From Limibacterium fermenti (lineage in GTDB: Bacteria; Bacteroidota; Bacteroidia; Bacteroidales; Dysgonomonadaceae), in the NCBI RefSeq assembly GCF_041902845.1, contig NZ_CP159486.1, positions 1,116,001 through 1,180,000 on the forward strand: a stretch of 64,000 nt of DNA, written 5' to 3'. Made by a program: the position numbers and the translations under genes. Shown one piece after another: positions 54,731-62,659 of this stretch (the first letter of the stretch is position 1; each line of letters begins with the position of its first letter). The notes beneath the pieces were generated by a model that did not search any database, was not told where the DNA came from, and saw only the letters and a program-made list of their open reading frames with translations.

Positions 54731-55033
54731 AGAATAGTCAATATTGAGTTTGAGGCGAAATTTTTTAAAGATTTGCTCAATAACCCCGAAATGTATAATG
54801 GGTGTTGCTATGCATTTAGTGTTGATATTTTATCAGAAGAACTATATCAAGAATATTATAATTGGATATTAGATATCAAAAGTTCAGGAACTATGAATTT
54901 TCAGGACAGTGATTATCAAAGATGGCTAAATCTATTTCAACAATATGATTTAAATTATACATCTCCAATGAGCAATGATTTATTAACGCCAATAGCTTTG
55001 AGATATTTAATAAATAATGCAACTTGCTTGTAA
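54731..55033 (+). pseudogene. Copy D: tail-only cassette fragment
   Basis: Homology begins near GAATAGTCAATATTGAG, that is at IVNIEFEAKFF; everything before it, including the EELFHAWQD motif, is missing. The tail is intact (NNPEMYNGCCYAFSVDI, ending NATCL) and close to tails B and C. No start codon with a ribosome site is apparent. Confidence 0.75.
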
Positions 55034-55056
55034 TAAAAATATAATAACTATTGACT

Positions 55057-55569
55057 ATGAAGCATAATATTATTATTCTATTTTTTATCTTACAGATAAT
55101 AACTATGGGATGTTTTGCCCAACGACGAAGCAGTGTATTTGAAATAGTTACAAAAAAAGATGTAGATAAGCAGACAACAGTCTATTATGAAGATATTGAA
55201 AGAGATAAATATACGGAGATACCGAAATTTAATCTACAAACATCTGCAGATTTATCTGTAATTGTTACAAAAGAGCCTCCTGTAAAAAAATTGGGTAGGA
55301 TAGAAAAAGAAATTTTTTCCGAAGAAGAATTATACAATCAGAATAAAGTTTTTGCTATTTTTGAGATACATATTCCTACCGGCAAAGTTGTGGCTGTATC
55401 TTTTTTAACAAAAAAGACGGATATCAATGTAAGAAAGCTGGAACTATACAATAGACGTATAAAAAATGAAATCATTTTCGATATCTCTTTGAGAGCAGAT
55501 TTAACTAAAGAAGGTTATGATAGAATAGCATATCCTCTTTTTTTCTCATCATACGAATTGAAAGAATGA
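55057..55569 (+). CDS. Secreted partner protein d
   Basis: 170 residues from the ATG at 55057, signal peptide ending CFAQ (about 22), core FEIHIPTGKVVAVSF and KLELYNRRIKNEIIFDI, then DLTKEGY. It follows tail D by 23 nt. Intact and close to b and c. Confidence 0.7.
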   Translation: MKHNIIILFFILQIITMGCFAQRRSSVFEIVTKKDVDKQTTVYYEDIERDKYTEIPKFNLQTSADLSVIVTKEPPVKKLGRIEKEIFSEEELYNQNKVFAIFEIHIPTGKVVAVSFLTKKTDINVRKLELYNRRIKNEIIFDISLRADLTKEGYDRIAYPLFFSSYELKE

Positions 55570-55584
55570 TGAATATAACTGGTA

Positions 55585-55617
55585 ACCGATGGTGTCGTTA
55601 AAAGCGACACTATCGGT
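55585..55617 (+). terminator. Hairpin after cassette D/d
   Basis: ACCGATGGTGTCG (55585-55597) pairs with CGACACTATCGGT (55605-55617), 12 of 13 paired around a 7-nt loop. Confidence 0.6.
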
Positions 55618-55681
55618 CTGCTAAATTATATTCAAACAGTCGCAGGCTTGAAAGTAAAAAAGGGAACGGTTATTTATCCCT

Positions 55682-56053
55682 CATTTGAAAAAAGAACTCT
55701 TCCATGCCTGGCAGGATGCGTATTATCCGGGAGGTATTTCGCAATATGCGGAAACAGGAATAGTCAATATCGAGTTTGAAGCGAAAGTGTTTAAAGACTT
55801 AATTATGCAAATGGGTACTTATTCTGCCTTTTTTAAAACTGAGACAGATGAAGAAAAAAGAATTAATAGTGAGTATGGAAACTGGATAGAAAGCGTGAAA
55901 GAAGACATATCAATTCTTCAAGACAGAAGCGTATACAATTATTGGCTGGATTTGTTCAATGAATATAATCCGGCTTATACAAGTCCCATAAGCAATCAAT
56001 TGACGGGATTCGATTCCCTGAATAATATAATAAGTAGCTCAAACTGTTTTTAA
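55682..56053 (+). pseudogene. Copy E: C-terminal cassette fragment
   Basis: Begins at LKKELFHAWQDAYYPGG, without head, linker or start codon of its own. NIEFEAKVFKDL is kept. The tail is the most divergent of all: it lacks the CC-aromatic motif and reads GTYSAFFKTETDEEKR, but ends in the common YTSP and SSNCF. Confidence 0.75.
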
Positions 56054-56064
56054 AATTAAACAAT

Positions 56065-56559
56065 ATGAAAAAGTACAGTATAATTTTAGTTGTCTTATTG
56101 CAGAGTTTTGTTGCTGCAGTTTTTTCACAAAGTACAAAGGATGGATTTTACATTTCAACGGTAAAAAATACAACAAAGTTTGAAGATGTGAATATGGATA
56201 ATTACAGATCTAATCCAAAAAATAAAAATGGGGAAGAAGTGGAAAATCCTTCATCTGAATTTTCCAGTAAAGAGAAATTAAAAAAAATAGAACGAGAACT
56301 ATATAATGAAGAAGAGCGCAATTATATGCTTTCTCATTATCGGCCAAGGGCTATGGCTATGGTCAGGGCTAACGACGGTGAAATAGTTTCGGTAACGTTT
56401 ATTTTTAATAATTTGGAAGACCCATCGTTTATCGACACAAAAAAACTACGGGTGCTGCGGAAAAAGATAATGGCTGAAAACTCGTTCGATGTCTTGTTTA
56501 ACGGACAAAGAGCAGCATCTGGATATATACCTGCGCGTATAAGTTTGTTTAAGCCTTAA
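56065..56559 (+). CDS. Secreted partner protein e
   Basis: 164 residues, signal peptide ending FSQ (about 22), then KDGFYISTVKNTTKFEDV and a divergent core AMVRANDGEIVSVTF with KKLRVLRKKIMAENSFDV. It is the most divergent partner, next to the most divergent tail (E). It starts 11 nt after copy E. Confidence 0.68.
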   Translation: MKKYSIILVVLLQSFVAAVFSQSTKDGFYISTVKNTTKFEDVNMDNYRSNPKNKNGEEVENPSSEFSSKEKLKKIERELYNEEERNYMLSHYRPRAMAMVRANDGEIVSVTFIFNNLEDPSFIDTKKLRVLRKKIMAENSFDVLFNGQRAASGYIPARISLFKP

Positions 56560-56604
56560 TTTTGAGATCCCTTAGCGTATTAATAAGGGTAAATGAAAGC
56601 TCTT

Positions 56605-56640
56605 TCTCGCGCAAGTTCTACGAAAGTAACTTGCGCGAGA
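56605..56640 (+). terminator. Strong hairpin after cassette E/e
   Basis: TCTCGCGCAAGTT (56605-56617) pairs perfectly with AACTTGCGCGAGA (56628-56640) around 10 nt. The following bases are only moderately T-rich. Confidence 0.65.
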
Positions 56641-56663
56641 ATTGAGAAATTTACGGTTTCCTG

Positions 56664-57398
56664 ATGACCATTATTCCTTTGGTAAAATATCTGGAGTTTA
56701 CGGATTTCAAGGCATTTGACAACAATAGCTATATCGTTCGCGACAAACAGTTTACGGGGCGGATCCTCTATCATAACTTAGAGGGCGAGTTTGTCAACGG
56801 GTGGGTATATAAAAACGGAGAAATTACCCATTTCCTAAAAAGGGTGCAACCGAATGAGGACCCGGTAATTTTCCTGAAATCATCGAGAAGTTTGGACTGC
56901 CAGAAATCGAAGTTGAATCAGGCGTTGAGTGAATTTATTCATGAGGGTTGTATGCAGGTAGCTTTGTACAATCACTCGGAAAGTAAAGGGATCACTTTTG
57001 CCAATACGGAAAGCATTACGAGTGCCAGTTTGAAGGAAGAACGCTTCCATGCCTGGCAGGATGCTTATTATGAAGGAGGTATTGCCCAGTATGCGAAAGT
57101 AGGGAAAGTAAATATAGAGTTTGAGGCGAAAGTCTTTAAAGATATTATTGAAAGTCCGAATCATAGCTGCTGTTGGGCATTTATGGAAGCAAATGATTTT
57201 CCTGAAAACCTATCAACGGAATATAGTTTGTGGATTTATGATATACGGGAATCCATAATCACTTTACAGGATACAGATTATCAGAAATGGTTGAATTTTT
57301 TCAATCAACACAACACAATTTATTATTCTCCCATGCAGGATAATCTTAGTACACCAAAAGTCATAAAGAGTTTAATGAATCAATCCGACTGTTATTAA
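56664..57398 (+). pseudogene. Copy F: cassette with two in-frame internal deletions
   Basis: 244 codons beginning at MTIIPLVKYLEF, equivalent to the middle of the head, with no signal peptide. The sequence follows copy A to CQ (SLDCQ), then jumps to KSKLNQALSEF, removing the Cys patch and the Gly linker. The join falls at CCAG, which occurs at both ends of the lost segment in copy A. A second jump joins VALYN to HSESKG. Both keep the frame. The motif reads EERFHAWQD; NIEFEAKVFKDI, SCCWAF and the SDCY end are present. Confidence 0.78.
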
Positions 57399-57409
57399 AA
57401 TGATTATAT

Positions 57410-57916
57410 ATGAAAAAGTTTGTTTTTGCAATATTTATGCTTGTTCAATTTCTGTTGGGTCAAATTTATGGGCAGAAGTTTACAGATCGTGTTTTCAATG
57501 TTGAGGTTCGAGAATCCGTGTCAAGTGGTACATATATTAATTATTCTGATAGGGATCGGGATAAATATAGAACTTCTCCCAAATTCACATCGAATGAACG
57601 ATCTGCGCGCGATAATGTTAACTTTCGCTTTAACTTGATCTCTAAAAAAGACAGTATTGAACGGACGCTGTTTAAAGCGGAAGAATTGGATACACTTAAA
57701 AGAGGAATTGCTATTTGTCAGATACATATTCCATCAGGGAAAATAGTTTCAGTTTCGTTTGCCCTTCAAAATTATGTTGATATAAACAAATTGAAAAGAT
57801 TTAAGAATGAAATCGAAACGAATTTATATCTTGAAGTAGAGCTTTATGGAAATTTGGAGAAAGAAGGGTATTTACTTCAATCTTTTCCAATATTTGTTTC
57901 ACGAAGGAGAAAATAA
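57410..57916 (+). CDS. Secreted partner protein f
   Basis: 168 residues, signal peptide ending IYGQ (about 21), core ICQIHIPSGKIVSVSF, then KLKRFKNEIETNLYLEV and NLEKEGY. Intermediate between the b/c/d group and the others, as tail F is. It begins 11 nt after copy F. Confidence 0.7.
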   Translation: MKKFVFAIFMLVQFLLGQIYGQKFTDRVFNVEVRESVSSGTYINYSDRDRDKYRTSPKFTSNERSARDNVNFRFNLISKKDSIERTLFKAEELDTLKRGIAICQIHIPSGKIVSVSFALQNYVDINKLKRFKNEIETNLYLEVELYGNLEKEGYLLQSFPIFVSRRRK

Positions 57917-57943
57917 TCCGGCTTATCGGTACTTTCTTTCTGA

Positions 57944-57975
57944 AAGGGAACTGTCTGTTTTATGGCAGTTCTCTT
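57944..57975 (+). terminator. Hairpin after cassette F/f
   Basis: AAGGGAACTG (57944-57953) pairs with CAGTTCTCTT (57966-57975), 10 bp with one G-T pair. Confidence 0.5.
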
Positions 57976-58080
57976 GCAGAAAAATATATTTTGTCACTGC
58001 GATACACTTAAAAAATAATTGATAGAAAGTTGATTATCATTTCGAGCTTTGGAATTATTGACATCCATATTGGTAAATAA

Positions 58081-58763
58081 TTCAGGAGAAGATGGCGGCG
58101 GTGATGGAAGTGGATACATCCCCTCAACCCGTTTCCTCATTACCGGAATGGCAACAGATTTTAAAGAAAATTACAATGACAGATACTCAGAAATCGAAGT
58201 TGAATCAGGCGTTGAGTGAATTTATTCATGAGGGTTGTATGCAGGACGCTTTGTACAATACGTTAGTTGACAACCGGGTTTATCTGGATTTCGGAATGAT
58301 GCCTTCCAGCAATCCGGCTTCATATCGTACGGAGATTAAAGGGATTACTTTTGCCAATACGGAAAGCATTACGAGTGCCAGTTTGAAGGAAGAACTGTTT
58401 CATGCCTGGCAGGATGCTTATTATCCGGGCGGAACTTCTCAATATGGTAAAGACACTCAGGGTAATAAATCTCCGGGATATGCAAATATCGAATTTGAAG
58501 CGAAAATTTTCAAAGACATTATAATGCCACTTTACTGCTGCATGGCTTTCAATATCGGGTCTGCCCCAGATAATATTATTGATGATTATAACATATGGAT
58601 GCGTTCAATCCAGGATAATCCTTTGAGCCTTTCTGATTCTGATTATCAAAAATGGCTTAATCTGTTTAATCAATATACCCACGTATATAGTTCTTCTCTT
58701 AGTCCTACACTTTCTTCCCCACAAGCTTTAAGAAAAATTATTTCATCATCGGATTGCTTTTAA
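58081..58763 (+). pseudogene. Copy G: cassette truncated in the linker, frameshifted
   Basis: The relic opens inside the Gly/Asp linker (GEDGGGDGSGYIP in one frame from about 58085), then an extra C in the run at 58120-58123 shifts into the frame that carries PQPVSSLPEWQQILKKI and the rest of the C-terminal domain to 58763. The open frame from 58092 therefore has a meaningless start. EELFHAWQD, NIEFEAKIFKDI, YCCMAF and the SSDCF end are kept. Confidence 0.75.
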
Positions 58764-58772
58764 TTGAAAAAT

Positions 58773-59297
58773 ATGAAAAAAATATATGTAGTATTAATTA
58801 TGATTCAAGCATTAATAATTTGTCCATTATATGGTCAAATTAACCTTGCACAAGATTCTTTAATTAGAAAAATAGAAACAAGCCAATTCAGCGGAACAGT
58901 TGTATTTAAATATTCGGATAGAATAAATGTTTCAGAGAATCGGTCTAGACCGGTAGATAAAGAAGGGGTTGCAGTAGAAATGATGGAGATTCATTTGAAT
59001 TCTATAGAAAAACTTAATCAAATTCTTCAACGAATATTTACAAAAGAAGAAATTCTTAGTTTATATAATAAAAAATGTATGGTAGATTGTATCGTTTTAT
59101 CTTCTGGCAAAATTGTTAGTGCATCTTTTCAATTTTCTGACGAAGATACGGATATTCGTTTAAGCAAATTAATTGAATTTTCCAAAGCGATAAAAAAGAA
59201 TCTCTCCTTTAAAATATATTTTAATCGTAAAATTGAGAATAATGATAGCTCTGTTCTGTTAACCTTTCCCGCTGTTAAAAACATTCATATACAATAA
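58773..59297 (+). CDS. Secreted partner protein g
   Basis: 174 residues from the ATG at 58773, signal peptide ending LYGQ (about 20). The core reads CIVLSSGKIVSASF, then SKLIEFSKAIKKNLSFKI. It belongs to the family but lacks the KEGY end. It starts 9 nt after copy G. It is the last gene of the array; the prophage edge follows. Confidence 0.68.
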   Translation: MKKIYVVLIMIQALIICPLYGQINLAQDSLIRKIETSQFSGTVVFKYSDRINVSENRSRPVDKEGVAVEMMEIHLNSIEKLNQILQRIFTKEEILSLYNKKCMVDCIVLSSGKIVSASFQFSDEDTDIRLSKLIEFSKAIKKNLSFKIYFNRKIENNDSSVLLTFPAVKNIHIQ

Positions 59298-59627
59298 AAA
59301 CTTATAAGAGATTATTAAGGGGCAATTCAAAATACACACTTTTATATGAAACTTTAAAATCTTATTGAATAGTCACTTATAAAAAACGGCTTTTTCTCTT
59401 CACAGGTAATTTATAGGTAATTCATAGGTAATAAAACTATGAAAACCCGCATAAATAAAGAACTTGAACGGAAATTGATTGGTGATAACAAAAAATGCAT
59501 GTATTGAATTGCCGATTGATAACACCGTTATCATTCAATATACGCACAAATGTTATCAATAAAATGATAATAAATGTGCTTGCATTGAATTGCCGAAAAT
59601 GGTATTATTTTCAGGTTTAAATATCCT
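59298..59627. other. Gap between the cassette array and the prophage
   Basis: No gene. It holds three 11-bp direct repeats beginning AGGTAAT (59404-59436), two copies of TGYATTGAATTGCCGA (59500-59515 and 59581-59596), an inverted TTGAATTGCC (59321-59330), and several TGATAAC boxes, two of them as a perfect inverted repeat around ACC (59517-59533). This dense set of sites suggests the end of a Mu-like prophage with transposase or repressor binding sites. Confidence 0.5.
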
Positions 59628-60158
59628 TTATAAGGAATTTAAAAAATGCTGATTCTTTAAACTACCATAGATATTCAATCGCTCAAACTCTCCGATGATT
59701 TCTTCCGGATGATTACTGATCATATCTGATAAATTGACTTCGAATTCGTATGTCTGAGTATGATAATTGATCACCGGTTCATCAATCGGAAGTTCATTGA
59801 TAAATGATAACGCTGTCGTGGAACCGAGACGGCTTCCTTCGACGATTTGTTGTAAAAGTAGATTATATAAAAAACGTTTTAGCCCTTCTGTCTTTTGTTC
59901 TGAAATGTTGGATATATCCGGCATATCATCGGTTACAACATGAAGGGTTGTCGTAACCTTACGGGGCTTGTTTTTACCTTGCCCTAATATCGAATAATCT
60001 ACAAATATCGCCGGCAAAGAAAAATATTCATACAACTGCGGCTCATGTGGCTGTGACCTATAAACGTCTATAAAAAAATCACCATCCAATCCTGCATCGA
60101 TGAATATTTGTTTTTTAGAATCGATGAGTTTATATAATTCTAATAATTGTACAAGCAT
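59628..60158 (-). CDS. Phage tail-terminator-like protein
   Basis: 176 residues, no signal peptide. The pattern LPAIFVDYSILGQGKNKPRK, VTTTLHVVTDD and late NYHTQTYEFEVNLSDM recalls the short tail-terminator or neck proteins of contractile and Mu-like phages. The call rests on pattern and on its neighbours (gpG-like and tape measure genes upstream). It begins 4 nt after the gpG-like gene. Confidence 0.55.
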   Translation of the reverse strand: MLVQLLELYKLIDSKKQIFIDAGLDGDFFIDVYRSQPHEPQLYEYFSLPAIFVDYSILGQGKNKPRKVTTTLHVVTDDMPDISNISEQKTEGLKRFLYNLLLQQIVEGSRLGSTTALSFINELPIDEPVINYHTQTYEFEVNLSDMISNHPEEIIGEFERLNIYGSLKNQHFLNSL

Positions 60159-60162
60159 TTTT

Positions 60163-60732
60163 TTATTGTTTTAAAGCCCGCGAAAACCGCGCGGCGGTTA
60201 ATAAATATATCCTTCTGTTAAGCGTGTAGCTTTCTCCTAAAAACTGACGCTGGGGAATTCGTGTGTCCATTCTTCGAGAATGGGAATTTACTACGTGCGA
60301 TTTGATAGTTTGCGCTTTTATCCTCTCTGTTCTGCCGGCTCTAACACGGGTGTATGAGCGACGCCTTTGTGCTTTCACTGCATGCGTCCTTACAGTGAAT
60401 GTCCCGGTTATCGTTCCACCGTAGTTATGGATAGATGCATACGGTACATCGGTACCAATAACCACACGATTGGTATTAGCCGATATTTTGCGTATACTCC
60501 GTTTTAAGCGTCCGGTATCGACTAATAACGTTTGGCTTCTTTTAGGACTGCCTTTTCTCCTTTGTTTGCGTGGCTTCCATCGTTCTTTCGTATGATCCAA
60601 CCATGACTGATCGCGAAACCTTTCCTTTGAAAAGTTGACAGCTACTGCTGCAATTTCATCAGGTAGTTTCAGATAGGCTGATTTTAAAGCCTTCATTTTA
60701 CGTGTCCAATCCGTTATATCTGCTTTACTCAT
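60163..60732 (-). CDS. Mu gpG-like phage virion morphogenesis protein
   Basis: 189 residues from the ATG at 60732, which overlaps the stop of the tape measure gene as ATGA, so I prefer it to the ORF start 17 codons earlier. It is very basic and contains VDTGRLKRSIRKI and VVIGTDVPYASIHNYGG, typical of the phage virion morphogenesis (gpG/tail completion) family. It has a long Arg/Lys/Ser-rich insert (about 120-160), absent in most relatives. In phage Mu, gpG acts in tail-head joining. Confidence 0.75.
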   Translation of the reverse strand: MSKADITDWTRKMKALKSAYLKLPDEIAAVAVNFSKERFRDQSWLDHTKERWKPRKQRRKGSPKRSQTLLVDTGRLKRSIRKISANTNRVVIGTDVPYASIHNYGGTITGTFTVRTHAVKAQRRRSYTRVRAGRTERIKAQTIKSHVVNSHSRRMDTRIPQRQFLGESYTLNRRIYLLTAARFSRALKQ

Positions 60733-62570
60733 GACATTGTTTCTGCTGATCTGACTACACGAAGGAACATCTCTGTCATCCATCTTTCCATTTCATCCTT
60801 GCTCATGCCGTTAATTGATTGATGGGTGGGGGTGAATCCTTTTACAAAGCTGTCAATATTGATGGTCGTATTTTTTGTCTGACTACCATTCGTTATTTTG
60901 CGGACAGTCTCTGTCGGAGTAACTGGTACTCCAGGAGTACCATTGTTAGGTGTTACCGGTGAACCATCAGGATTATCATTCTCCGTTTCCGTTTCGATTT
61001 TTATTTTAGCTTTGATTTCGCCAATATCTGGCATTTTAAAGTTCTGAATTCGTTCTTTCACATCTTTAAAATTAAACGTTACGATGTCGTAAAGTATATT
61101 ACCGATGGATTCCGCGAATTCTTTTATCCATATCAGATATGGACGAATGTAATTATATAATGATAAAAAGCCACCTTTAATACCGGTTATCTTTTCAAAC
61201 CATCCATTTAATGCTTCTGTTACATCAAAGATAGCTTTCCATGCCAATTTCATATAATTGATCACAGCTTTGATTGGTACAATAGCAATTTTAAATGCCC
61301 ATTCGAATACCTTTCCAATAATATTGAGTATATCTCGGAATAGTTCAGATTCTTTGTACAGATTCCGGAAATAGCCGATTATGTTTAGGATTCCCTCTCC
61401 GACTTTTGAAACAATAGGTAAAAAGACTTCGCCTATCTTTATCATCTCCACTTTTAGCTGATTTTGAATAATCTTCCAACTTTCCATGGGGGTTAACGAA
61501 TCTTGATAGGCTTTTCCGAGAGCGCCCTGAGAGTTTACTGTCGCATCAATAGCTTTTTCAAGTCCGTTTACGTCTTGCGTTAATGTTGCAAAGCCCAAAA
61601 CGCTCATTTGATCGAGTCCTAACTGGTCGAATTTAATCATCCGTTGCTTATCAGATAGCCCAGACATTTGTTTATCAACATCCTTTATAATATCCAAAAT
61701 TGGACGGACTTTATTTGTCTCAGTATCGAATATCTGAATTTTCATCTTCTCCAATCGTTTTATCACTTCATTATTCGATAAGGAACGCATGATTCCCTGT
61801 AAAGCAGTAGTTGATTGCTCAGCGGATAATTTACCCGTTAAAGATGCGAATGCTCCTGCTGTTTCGTCCAGTGCAAATCCTACATTCCGGGCGAGCGGTA
61901 TTATTTTAGGCAGGTATTGGGCGATATCCCTAAACTCGGCATTTCCTTCTTTCACCGTTTCGAAAAGAATATCATAAACTCGGTTGATATTCTCTCCGGA
62001 AGACATCATCGTAGCAATCCCTGCCGAGGCAACAGTTTCAATATCCGTAAATCCTGCTTTTGCCGCTCTTAACGTTGGTTCCAATGCATGTAGGGATGTA
62101 TTGACGTCAAGACCGGCACTTATTATTCGGTTAAAAGCTTCTGGAACTTGTTCGAGTGAAGCGGCATTCCGTCCACCGATCTTAAGCATTTCATCGGAAA
62201 GTGACTGTAATTTTGTTTTTGTGAGTTCTGCAGTAACATTGATCGCTGACATTTTAGTATGCCACTCATTTGCCATTTTTGTTGCTTTAACTCCTACACC
62301 AATGGCGACTCCTGCCGCCGCCGCAATTGCAGTATATGGGTTGGCTAACGTCCCGATCGCAGCTCCGACTCCCGGCACTTGTGAACTAATAGCCTCAAAG
62401 GCCTCAATATTCTTTATTTTGAAATTGTTTAGCTTTGATTGCATGTCTCCGGTAGCTTTCCTGATTTTCTTATCAGCAGCATTCAAACCTTTATCGAGAT
62501 TACCATTCAGGTCTATAAATAATCGTAATTTTGCTAATCCATTCATTTTTACATTAAATATATTTGTCAT
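60729..62570 (-). CDS. TP901-type phage tail tape measure protein
   Basis: 613 residues. It starts with a helical segment (LDKGLNAADKKIRKATGDM), then a hydrophobic AIGTLANPYTAIAAAAGVAIG. The TP901 core domain follows, with MLKIGGRNAASLEQVPEAF, AAKAGFTDIETVASAG, DIAQYLPKIIPLARNVGF and ALQGIMRSLSN. Further hydrophobic helices lie at about 395-500 and a low-complexity Pro/Thr stretch near 540. It sets the tail length and is shed on DNA entry. For a tape measure it is rather short. It is translationally coupled to the gpG-like gene. Confidence 0.88.
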   Translation of the reverse strand: MTNIFNVKMNGLAKLRLFIDLNGNLDKGLNAADKKIRKATGDMQSKLNNFKIKNIEAFEAISSQVPGVGAAIGTLANPYTAIAAAAGVAIGVGVKATKMANEWHTKMSAINVTAELTKTKLQSLSDEMLKIGGRNAASLEQVPEAFNRIISAGLDVNTSLHALEPTLRAAKAGFTDIETVASAGIATMMSSGENINRVYDILFETVKEGNAEFRDIAQYLPKIIPLARNVGFALDETAGAFASLTGKLSAEQSTTALQGIMRSLSNNEVIKRLEKMKIQIFDTETNKVRPILDIIKDVDKQMSGLSDKQRMIKFDQLGLDQMSVLGFATLTQDVNGLEKAIDATVNSQGALGKAYQDSLTPMESWKIIQNQLKVEMIKIGEVFLPIVSKVGEGILNIIGYFRNLYKESELFRDILNIIGKVFEWAFKIAIVPIKAVINYMKLAWKAIFDVTEALNGWFEKITGIKGGFLSLYNYIRPYLIWIKEFAESIGNILYDIVTFNFKDVKERIQNFKMPDIGEIKAKIKIETETENDNPDGSPVTPNNGTPGVPVTPTETVRKITNGSQTKNTTINIDSFVKGFTPTHQSINGMSKDEMERWMTEMFLRVVRSAETMS

Positions 62571-62622
62571 TCAAAATAAATTTGTATTTTTGTGGTGCCG
62601 GGGGCTGCGGCCCATGGCTCCC

Positions 62623-62656
62623 AAAAGCGGTAAGAACTTCGGTTTTTACCGCTTTT
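62623..62656 (-). terminator. Terminator between head and tape-measure genes
   Basis: AAAAGCGGTAA (62623-62633) pairs perfectly with TTACCGCTTTT (62646-62656), right after the stop of the upstream minus-strand gene. Confidence 0.7.
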
Positions 62657-62659
62657 GCT

